Shown here in pieces: positions 49,617 to 57,066 of a DNA stretch of 57,066 nucleotides (the stretch's first letter is position 1; each line of letters starts with the position of its first letter). Below the pieces are notes generated by a model, which saw only the letters and a program-made list of their open reading frames with translations, was not told the origin of the DNA and made no database searches. Position numbers and translations under genes: made by a program. The DNA comes from an uncultured Oscillospiraceae bacterium (GTDB taxonomy: Bacteria > Bacillota > Clostridia > Oscillospirales > Oscillospiraceae). The DNA lies in contig CALWYF010000005.1 in the NCBI GenBank assembly GCA_944385705.1, forward strand, positions 1-57,066, written 5' to 3'.

Positions 49617-51956
49617 TTACCAGATGAACATGTTGTCTCCGCCGCCGCCCAGGAACTGGTCGTTGGAGGAATTTCCGCTGGAGACACCGCCCCAGATGTC
49701 TCCGGTGTTGCCCCAGATATCTCCGGTGCCGCCCCAGTTGTTGGAATCGGTGGTGCCATCCCAGCTGCCGCCGAACTGATCACCACCGCCGATAATGGTA
49801 CCGCCGGTATCGCCGCCGCCGATAATGGTGCCGCCCAAATCGGGATCGGTGGTGACGAAGTCATCCAGGTACGGGTCCTCCTCGTCGGTATATCCAAAGA
49901 TGCCGGTGTTCTCTCCGCTGAGATAGGGGTAGGTGAAGGACTTCCAGGCCAAGCCGTCGTGGAGAGGAGACATGACCTTTTTCCACAGCTGGGCAGCCGG
50001 GTTGCCGCTGACATTGATGCGCTCCTGCTCGTCGTAGCCGGTCCACACGGCGGCCACATAGTAGGGAGTGCAGCCAACGAACCAGCGGTCCATATACTGG
50101 CCGGAAGTACCGGTCTTGCCCGCCACGGGGACGCTCCACAGGGCTGCCTCACTGCCGGTGCCGTTCTCCACTGCGTTTTGCAGCATATAGGTGAGGGTAT
50201 AGGCGGTGTTGGGCTCAAAGGCCTGTATGGTGCGGGGGGTATTGTCAATGACGATGTTGCCCTCGCTGTCGGTGAGCATGGTATAGGTGCGGCTATAGGT
50301 AAAGATACCGTCATTCACCAGGGAGCAGTAGGCCTGGGCCATCTCACGGACGGTGCAGCCGTTGTAGAACTGACCTATGGCCATGGGGGCATAAGCGATA
50401 TCGTGCTCCGGCACAAGACTGGTAAAGCCCAAATGGTTCACCAGATAGTCATAGGAGGTCTGAGGCCCCTGGGGCAGAATGTCCACTATCTGGGCCGCCA
50501 CAGTGTTGATAGAGTATTGCAGAGCGGTGTATATGGTGACAAGACCCATGTAGCCGCCGCCGTCGTTGGCAGTCATCCAGTCGGTACCGTTGAGGGTGAC
50601 GCTGGGGGAGTCCATGACGGTGGTCTCCGGGGTGATAAGGCCCAGGTCTATGGCCGGGCCGTAGGAGGCCAGAGGCTTGATGGAGGAGCCGGGGGGCCGC
50701 TTGGTACCGGTGGCCCGGTTCAGACCAAAGTTGATGGTCTTTTCTCCCACGCCGCCGCTGAGGCCCAGAATGCGCCCGTCATAGGGGTCCATGACCACGA
50801 TTGAGCTTTGCAGCTGCTGGTCGCTGCCCCAGGTGTTGGGTATGGCCTCCAGGTCGGTATAAATGGCGTCTATATTGTTCTGCACGTTTATATCCAGACA
50901 GGTGTAGACGTTGTAGCCGCCGTTATACAGCAGGGTCTTGGCAGTGTCCTCACTGATGCCTTTAAGCTGCATCAGATCTTTTACCACGTCGTCAATAACA
51001 ACTTCAGTGTAGTAGGAGTAGATAGTCTGGGAATATTCCTCCCCCGGTGTGCGGGTGAAGACCAGCTCCTCGGCCACTGCATCCTTGTACTGCTGGTAGT
51101 CGATATAGCCCTGCTCGTACATCTCCCGGAGGATGGTCTCCTGACGGTCCTTGTTGTTTTGCTCGTTATAGAAGGGGTCATAATAGGTGGGCAGGTTGGT
51201 GATACCCACGATGGCTGCGCTTTCGGCCAGAGTCAGATCCTTGGCATCCTTGCCGAAGTAGGTCTGAGCGGCCATCTGAACGCCGTAAGCGCCTTGCCCG
51301 AAGTAGACGGCGTTTAGATACCACTCCACTATCTCCTGCTTGTCGTAACGTTTTTCCAGCTCCAGAGCTCCAAAGATCTCCGAGAGCTTGCGCTGAATCG
51401 TAACGTCATCCTTGCCGGTGAGGTTCTTTATAAGCTGCTGGGTAATGGTGGAGCCGCCGTAGCTGGTGTCCATCTTGGCGAACATGGTAACAAAGGCGCC
51501 GGCGGTACGGTACCAGTCCACGCCCTTATGCTCATAAAAGCGCTTGTCCTCAATGGCTACCAGGGCCTTCTCCAGGTACCAGGGCAGATCCTCATAGTCC
51601 ACCCATACCCGCTTCTCTTTGCCGGAGAGGGTGGCCAGCTCCCGCCATTCCCCGCTGGCGTCCTGATACCAGAGAGTGCTGGACTCGTTGAGCTTCATGT
51701 CTTCCAGGGACAGATCGAAGCTGGGAACCAGGCAGGTCTTTACATAGTAGGCAAAGACGCAGGTAAACATCATCCCCGCCACCAGGAAGATAAGCAGTAT
51801 GGTGCCGATCACCTTCAAGACTGCGCCGATGGAGCCGGAGATAACATCGCCGGTGACATTGGCGGCTTTTTTTATCATTTGCCTTTTCGTTTTCGGCTTC
51901 TGGGGTTCAGGGCTTTTCTTTTCGCTGTCCTGAACATCAGGGCTTTTTTTGCTCAT
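49617..51956 (-). CDS. Class A penicillin-binding protein (PBP1a type)
   Basis: A 779-residue bifunctional peptidoglycan synthase. A short Lys-rich cytoplasmic part and one membrane anchor (about 45-70) precede the GT51 glycosyltransferase domain, with catalytic Glu136 in EDKRFYEHKG and YGGSTITQQLIKN. The transpeptidase domain follows with Ser424 (SSIK), Ser482-Ile-Asn484 (YSIN) and KTGT at 614-617. The C-terminal tail of about 70 residues is Gly/Asp/Trp-rich with repeats such as GGTIIGGGD and GDIW and no catalytic part. An extended -10 TGATATAAT lies at 52037-52045. It polymerises and crosslinks peptidoglycan at the outer face of the membrane. Confidence 0.95.
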   Translation of the reverse strand: MSKKSPDVQDSEKKSPEPQKPKTKRQMIKKAANVTGDVISGSIGAVLKVIGTILLIFLVAGMMFTCVFAYYVKTCLVPSFDLSLEDMKLNESSTLWYQDASGEWRELATLSGKEKRVWVDYEDLPWYLEKALVAIEDKRFYEHKGVDWYRTAGAFVTMFAKMDTSYGGSTITQQLIKNLTGKDDVTIQRKLSEIFGALELEKRYDKQEIVEWYLNAVYFGQGAYGVQMAAQTYFGKDAKDLTLAESAAIVGITNLPTYYDPFYNEQNNKDRQETILREMYEQGYIDYQQYKDAVAEELVFTRTPGEEYSQTIYSYYTEVVIDDVVKDLMQLKGISEDTAKTLLYNGGYNVYTCLDINVQNNIDAIYTDLEAIPNTWGSDQQLQSSIVVMDPYDGRILGLSGGVGEKTINFGLNRATGTKRPPGSSIKPLASYGPAIDLGLITPETTVMDSPSVTLNGTDWMTANDGGGYMGLVTIYTALQYSINTVAAQIVDILPQGPQTSYDYLVNHLGFTSLVPEHDIAYAPMAIGQFYNGCTVREMAQAYCSLVNDGIFTYSRTYTMLTDSEGNIVIDNTPRTIQAFEPNTAYTLTYMLQNAVENGTGSEAALWSVPVAGKTGTSGQYMDRWFVGCTPYYVAAVWTGYDEQERINVSGNPAAQLWKKVMSPLHDGLAWKSFTYPYLSGENTGIFGYTDEEDPYLDDFVTTDPDLGGTIIGGGDTGGTIIGGGDQFGGSWDGTTDSNNWGGTGDIWGNTGDIWGGVSSGNSSNDQFLGGGGDNMFIW

Positions 51957-52036
51957 TAAAAAAAGGCGCCTCCTTTTCGGTAAACTGTGTTTAAAGCGCA
52001 GGGCGCGGGAATGAAATCATGTCAATACATTCTGCC

Positions 52037-52045
52037 ATTATATCA
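52037..52045 (-). promoter_or_regulatory. Extended -10 element of the PBP gene
   Basis: TGATATAAT on the minus strand, an extended -10, with a weak -35 (TACCGA) about 17 bp upstream. It lies about 80 bp before the ATG. Confidence 0.5.
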
Positions 52046-52213
52046 CAGCTTTCCGCCCATCGGTAGAGAAAATGTAAATTTTTCTTTAGAAAGCGCCCGG
52101 CTACCCATAGTATAGCCAGTATTTCAGGAAATTAGCGTATATTTTTTGCAGCCGGGAGAGATACTATTTTCGTAAATAAAAGAAGACAAAACTCCTGGAA
52201 AGGGGGAACTTAA

Positions 52214-52552
52214 ATGGGCCTTAAACTTAGAATTGCTCTGATGGGCTGCCTGATAGCAGCCGCGGCATTTACCGCTGCGGAGGCCTACAGGAGCATAGTC
52301 CCGAAGGGAAGCGACATTCCCCAGGAGGTGTATGCCCAGTTCCTGGGACAGGAAGAGGAGGCGGAGTATTTCCTGCGTCCCTGCCAGGGCTATGTGGCGG
52401 TGTATGAGGGAAAGCGGGACAAGACCCCGTTGTCCGTTACAGATATAGAATTAAACAACCTGAGGGGTACGGACAGAGCCTTGGTGCAGCAGGGCATCCC
52501 GGTGGGAGACCGGCGGGAGCTGCTGGCGCTGCTGGAAGACCTGGGTTCGTAA
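52214..52552 (+). CDS. BofC C-terminal domain-like protein
   Basis: A 112-residue protein with an N-terminal signal or anchor segment (about 6-22) and one small domain. It reads YFLRPCQGYVAVYE and later VTDIELNNL, RALVQQGI and LLALLEDLGS, the pattern of the BofC C-terminal domain. Classical BofC is about 170-200 residues and acts in the forespore-mother cell gap to control SpoIVB; here the N-terminal BofC domain is absent. A role in spore formation is an inference supported by spo0A in the same window. ATG 52214 is preceded by AGGGGG. Single gene. Confidence 0.7.
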   Translation: MGLKLRIALMGCLIAAAAFTAAEAYRSIVPKGSDIPQEVYAQFLGQEEEAEYFLRPCQGYVAVYEGKRDKTPLSVTDIELNNLRGTDRALVQQGIPVGDRRELLALLEDLGS

Positions 52553-52672
52553 AAAGCTGAGGCCGGCAGCCGGAGCAGTTTAAATAAGGTTTACAAATTT
52601 TATTGCCCATGGTGTTGATTTATCCTGCAATATGGTATACAATAAAACCATCAAAGCAGAATGGAGAACATT

Positions 52673-52954
52673 ATGAGCGAAGAATTTGGCAGCGACTTCA
52701 TCACCATCGTGGACGACGACGGGACCGAGTTCGAGCTGGAAGTGCTGGATACCATGGATTACAAGGGCCAGACCTTTGTGGCCTTCCTCCCTGCGGACAT
52801 GGATGAGCAGGACCCGGATTACGGCATCGTTATCCTCCGCTCCGTCCTGGATGAAAACGGCGATGAGCTCTTTGAATCCATCGATGATGACGACGAGCTG
52901 CAGGATGTGTATGAGCATTTTTCACTTATCCTCTTTGACGACGAAGAGGAGTAA
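52673..52954 (+). CDS. DUF1292 protein (YrzB-like)
   Basis: A 93-residue very acidic protein of the DUF1292 family, with the typical ITIVDDDGTEFELEVLD start, YGIVILRSVLDENG in the middle and acidic DEEE end. Function unknown; in many Firmicutes it lies near alaS/ruvX genes, which is not the case here. The start is ATG 52673 with GGAG; a longer reading from 52661 adds four residues. It is followed by the 6S RNA gene on the same strand, which has its own promoter. Confidence 0.92.
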   Translation: MSEEFGSDFITIVDDDGTEFELEVLDTMDYKGQTFVAFLPADMDEQDPDYGIVILRSVLDENGDELFESIDDDDELQDVYEHFSLILFDDEEE

Positions 52955-52997
52955 AAAGTTTCCTGTAATCAAAAGGGCTTTGTCTGCATAGGATGAA

Positions 52998-53025
52998 TTG
53001 CCCCCAGGGAAAACAAAAATATAAT
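52998..53025 (+). promoter_or_regulatory. Sigma-A promoter of 6S RNA
   Basis: TTGCCC (52998-53003), 16 bp, TATAAT (53020-53025), with the predicted start near 53030. Confidence 0.7.
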
Positions 53026-53029
53026 TCCT

Positions 53030-53225
53030 GCTGTGTGCGTGTTGCCTTTTTAGGCTTTTTGGCCCATTAAACCCACATCTCTTATAAGGGATGCCGATTT
53101 GAATCTGCGGATTGCAGGCCTCCCGGCCTACAAAAGCTGGATGTTGGAAGCAGTGAAACAGAACTTAGGCGACCCACCTGCTCTTATGTGCAGGTTATAA
53201 TTGGGCCGGCACGGCATTTGCGGGG
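53030..53225 (+). ncRNA. ssrS: 6S RNA
   Basis: No ORF, but the ends match 6S RNA. The 5' part CTGCTGTGTGCGTG pairs with a 3' GGCACGGC...TTGCGGGG to form the closing stem. The 3' half has the conserved GACCCACCTGC followed by a GCAGGTT hairpin partner. 6S RNA mimics an open promoter and binds RNA polymerase with the housekeeping sigma factor, down-regulating transcription in stationary phase. It is followed by a strong terminator. Confidence 0.85.
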
Positions 53226-53226
53226 T

Positions 53227-53262
53227 ACTCTCCGGAGCTCAGCTCCGGGGAGTTTTTTGTTT
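53227..53262 (+). terminator. Terminator of 6S RNA
   Basis: ACTCTCCGGAGCT / AGCTCCGGGGAGT stem, then six T. Confidence 0.88.
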
Positions 53263-53307
53263 GAATATGCTCCGGTTCAACATTGACCAGACAGATTGAA
53301 ACATAAG

Positions 53308-53343
53308 TTTCCCCCGGTTCCTGGACTTGGGAACCGGGGGAAA
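53308..53343. terminator. Terminator of the lipoprotein gene
   Basis: TTTCCCCCGGTTC / GAACCGGGGGAAA stem with an A-rich tail on one side, downstream of the minus-strand lipoprotein gene. Confidence 0.7.
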
Positions 53344-53348
53344 AATAT

Positions 53349-54140
53349 TCAGCCCGCCTGAGGCAGTTCTATGCTCTCCACATCATTGAAGCCGGTGATA
53401 TCTACGGTTGTGGGGAGGCTCTTTATATCCAGCTGTGATACGAGGGGAGTGTCGGAATTTTCCAGAATGTACTGGAGCAGGGAGGCAAGATCCCCACTGA
53501 GGCGCACCGGGCTTCCCTCGTCCTCAGCGATCCAGATGGTCAGCACCAGATCTTCAATGGAGCTGCCGCCTTCGGAATCGGCTGCACCCAGGGCGTCCAT
53601 GAGCAGGGTGCCGGGGATCTTAAGAATGAAGGGGCGGCAGAGCACGCCGTTCACGGTCTCACTGTCTCCGATGCTCAGGGCCTCCGGATCGTCCTGCAGG
53701 AGAGTCAGCACCGTCTCCACATCCAGGCTTCCCCCCTCCCCGCTGCTTTGGGACAGGGGCAGACTGGAGCTGAACCACAGGGCATCCTCTTGGCTGCCCA
53801 GCCCGACGCGCATACAGAGCGCCCCGTCCTGAGTAAAGAGGTAGACCGGAATCTCCAGAGTTCCCAGCTTGCCCATGTCTATCTTCATGTCCATGTACAA
53901 GGTGCCGGGGTCGATGATACAGCGGCAGTCGCCCTCCACCTTGGCTTTAAGAGGGATTGAGGCCAGCTGGGCATCCGGCTCAGCTTCCACGGTGAAGCTG
54001 AGGCTGTCCATGTCGGCGATCTGGCGATAGGCCCGCTTCACGATAAGCATTTCGCTCAGCCCCATGCTGCATGCACTGAGGCAGAGTATCAGCATAAGGG
54101 CACAGAACAGGGCGGCGGCCTTGGTCAAGTATTTCTTCAT
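53349..54140 (-). CDS. Lipoprotein of unknown function
   Basis: A 263-residue lipoprotein. The signal peptide ends in lipobox LSAC with lipidated Cys24. The mature part is strand-rich with many beta-hairpins, resembling LolA/LppX-like or DUF6612-type lipoproteins, but no family is certain. It is negatively charged and Ser/Gly-rich in the middle. Start ATG 54140 (MKKYLTK) with GAAGGAT about 8 bp upstream; ATGs further up overlap the site. Single gene between terminators. Confidence 0.7.
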   Translation of the reverse strand: MKKYLTKAAALFCALMLILCLSACSMGLSEMLIVKRAYRQIADMDSLSFTVEAEPDAQLASIPLKAKVEGDCRCIIDPGTLYMDMKIDMGKLGTLEIPVYLFTQDGALCMRVGLGSQEDALWFSSSLPLSQSSGEGGSLDVETVLTLLQDDPEALSIGDSETVNGVLCRPFILKIPGTLLMDALGAADSEGGSSIEDLVLTIWIAEDEGSPVRLSGDLASLLQYILENSDTPLVSQLDIKSLPTTVDITGFNDVESIELPQAG

Positions 54141-54257
54141 TAAGTTCATCCTTCCCATCAAAATTTTTCCTTTAGTTTTCAGACGAAGACAGGGCCCTGC
54201 TTGTTCCGGCTTTGGCTGCCTGCGCCCGGATTTCTTTACAGTATACAGTATATTAAA

Positions 54258-54285
54258 ACAGGCTGAGGAATTTTCCTCAGCCTGT
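54258..54285 (-). terminator. Duplicated gdhA-type terminator hairpin (distal copy)
   Basis: A 28-bp hairpin with arms ACAGGCTGAGGAA and TTCCTCAGCCTGT, followed by TTTTAATA on the minus strand. It is identical to 54497-54524. Confidence 0.8.
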
Positions 54286-54496
54286 ATAGACTGTCAAAAA
54301 AATATACTTTTATCCAAAATAATAGAGCAGCGGGGGAGCGCGAGGGGGCAAGGCCCGCCTCGCGTTTTAATAATCCGACACAGGAAAACCTTGAAAATCA
54401 AGGCTTTTCGGGCGCAGCAGCATTTTGCCATAGGCAAAATGCTTGGCGGGAGAAGCTTGTCAAAAAAGCCTGTAAGGACTTTTTTTGACAAGCTGA
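54286..54496 (-). repeat. Terminator-flanked non-coding element, copy 2 (211 bp)
   Basis: Read on the minus strand, it starts TCAGCTTGTCAAAAAAAG and ends TTTTTTTGACAGTCTAT, sharing TCAnnTTGTCAAA and the 14-mer TTTTTTGACAGTCT with the element at 13244-13441. Internal hairpins include GCATTTTGCC/GGCAAAATGC (10-bp stem, 3-nt loop, 54419-54441) and CCTTGA/TCAAGG near 54389-54403. It also has a 14-bp AGCTTGTCAAAAAA stem at its gdhA-proximal end. No ORF. Confidence 0.65.
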
Positions 54497-54524
54497 ACAG
54501 GCTGAGGAATTTTCCTCAGCCTGT
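54497..54524 (-). terminator. Terminator of gdhA (proximal copy)
   Basis: A 28-bp hairpin identical to 54258-54285, about 40 bp after the gdhA stop. On the minus strand it is followed directly by the repeat element. Confidence 0.8.
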
Positions 54525-54565
54525 TTTATATTTTATGTAATTTTTGCCGGAAAGATGGAAAAGAC

Positions 54566-56017
<1,452 letters not shown>

Positions 56018-57066
56018 TTACTTAAGCTTTTCCAGATCCTTTAAAAACAGGGAATTCTCTGCATCGGAGGGTATGAGGAAGCCGGTGCGGGGAGAGACCG
56101 TAAAGGCTTCCACCGCCGGACCGTCCATCAGGCAGGAACGTTTAAACTGCTGGGAGAAATAACGCTTGCAGTAGCTGGTGAGCCAGCGCACAAGCTCCTC
56201 ATCGGTAAAGTCCTTGCCATAGGCCAGCTTTGCCAGCCGGAATGTTTTCTCCGGGGAGAAGCCCCGGATCATTATCATGTGAGTAAAGAAGTCCTGGAGA
56301 CTGTAGGAGCCCACGGCTTCCTCGCTCTTCTGCTCTATCTGGTCGTCGTGGATGGGCAGCAGCTCCGGGGTGACCGGGCAGTCCAGCACGTCGTAGAGGG
56401 CGGCCTTCAGCACCTTGTTTTCGGTCCCGTCGGCCACGTAGCGGACATTTGCCCGCACCTGGGTCTTGGTGAGACCCAGATTCACGTCGTACATGCTGGT
56501 GTGGTCTCCATTGTAAGTGCACCAGCCGTCCACAAACTCGCTGAGATCTTCGGTACCTACATCCAGACCGTTTATCTTGTTGGCAATGTCCATGAGCACC
56601 TGGGTGCGCTCCCGGGCCTGGGCATTCTCGTAAGCCACGGAGTAGTCGTCATAGGCGTGGCCGATGTCGTCAAAGTGCTGGTATACGGCTTTGCTTATGT
56701 CTATCACCCGCACTTCGCAGCCCAGCTGCTCGGCCACAACAATGGCGTTGGACTTGGTGCGGGAGGAGGTGCCGAAGCAGGGCATGGTGCAGGCCACCAC
56801 GTTCTGAGAGGGCAGGCCCAATTTCTTCACTGCCATGGAGCTTACTATGACTGCCAGAGTGGAATCCACACCGCCGGAGATACCCACGACGCAGTGGTCA
56901 AGATGGGCGTACTCCATGCGCTTTACCAGACCGGAGACCTGAATATCCAGCATGCGCCGGCAGTATTCAGGCAGCTTTGCGGTGTCTGCGGGAAGATGGG
57001 GGTGTTTTGGAATACTGCGGCTTAGCTGAGTGACTTCCTCTTTTACACCCCAGGGGCAGATGATAT
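56018..57066 (-). CDS. nadE: Glutamine-dependent NAD+ synthetase, partial (5' end outside window)
   Basis: The C-terminal part of NadE, about 349 residues seen. The frame has no stop up to the window end, and the residues before Met at 56953 (PWGVKEEVTQLSRSIPKHPH) continue a linker, so the N-terminal nitrilase-like glutaminase domain lies beyond the window. The synthetase domain has the P-loop SGGVDST, GTSSRTKSNA, DVGTEDLSEFVDGWCTYNGDHTSMYDVN and LPIHDDQ. It amidates deamido-NAD+ with ATP using ammonia from glutamine. A 311-residue reading from 56953 would be an ammonia-only enzyme, but the open upstream frame argues against it. Confidence 0.92.
   Translation of the reverse strand, partial: IICPWGVKEEVTQLSRSIPKHPHLPADTAKLPEYCRRMLDIQVSGLVKRMEYAHLDHCVVGISGGVDSTLAVIVSSMAVKKLGLPSQNVVACTMPCFGTSSRTKSNAIVVAEQLGCEVRVIDISKAVYQHFDDIGHAYDDYSVAYENAQARERTQVLMDIANKINGLDVGTEDLSEFVDGWCTYNGDHTSMYDVNLGLTKTQVRANVRYVADGTENKVLKAALYDVLDCPVTPELLPIHDDQIEQKSEEAVGSYSLQDFFTHMIMIRGFSPEKTFRLAKLAYGKDFTDEELVRWLTSYCKRYFSQQFKRSCLMDGPAVEAFTVSPRTGFLIPSDAENSLFLKDLEKLK

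Overview
The window looks like a chromosomal segment of a GC-rich, anaerobic, endospore-forming Firmicute of class Clostridia, most like an Oscillospiraceae-type gut organism. The basis is Spo0A with TTGTCGAA boxes upstream, a BofC-like spore protein, a collagen-like surface or exosporium protein, the Rex redox repressor, a biotin-dependent Na+ pump decarboxylase, 6S RNA, a SAM-I riboswitch, strong AGGAGG ribosome sites and TTGACA/TATAAT promoters. The genus is an inference; no rRNA is present. Most of the window is ordinary core genome with tightly packed operons.

Layout. 0-1 kb: remnant of a tyrosine recombinase, an intact tRNA-Ser(UGA), a broken second copy of it, and tRNA-Ser(GCU). 1-4.4 kb (minus): HAD phosphatase, mnmE and a CAT-like acetyltransferase, then rex with its own promoter. 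4.7-5.9 kb (plus): acyl-CoA thioesterase and an EFR1 flavodoxin/ferredoxin protein. 6-8 kb (minus): zinc-ribbon protein and a glycosidase-like lipoprotein. 8.3-11.7 kb (minus): a four-gene sodium-pumping decarboxylase operon (alpha, gamma, biotin carrier, beta). 12.1-14.4 kb (plus): collagen-like protein, a hairpin-rich repeat element, PAP2 phosphatase. 14.6-21.9 kb (plus): htpG, hemW, vanW-family gene, metG. 22-23.4 kb: ECF-type sigma factor and a membrane partner. 23.4-30.4 kb (minus): SGNH/MBOAT acylation pair, an unknown membrane protein, spo0A, and a YtrA-type regulator with an ABC exporter. 30.4-36 kb (plus): SAM-I riboswitch operon with SAM hydrolase, a complete ECF transporter (S, fused A-A, T) and metK. 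36.1-47.3 kb (plus): GH2 and GH36 glycosidases, tex, galT, and two tandem paralogous polytopic membrane proteins. 47.5-52 kb (minus): SH3/NlpC-P60 hydrolase, a small conserved protein and a class A PBP. 52.2-53.3 kb (plus): BofC-like protein, DUF1292 protein, 6S RNA. 53.3-57 kb (minus): lipoprotein, a second copy of the repeat element, gdhA, and the 3' part of nadE, which runs off the window.

Two things stand out. First, a SAM riboswitch operon contains both a SAM-making enzyme (MetK) and a SAM-hydrolysing enzyme (DUF62) around an ECF importer of unproven substrate. This is a paradoxical arrangement that suggests a salvage system. Second, two non-coding elements of about 200 bp (near 13.2-13.5 kb and 54.3-54.5 kb) sit in the same orientation downstream of a gene's terminator. 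Each is flanked by a duplicated copy of that terminator hairpin, and the two share end sequences. This looks like a small terminator-associated repeat family with conserved RNA-like hairpins.
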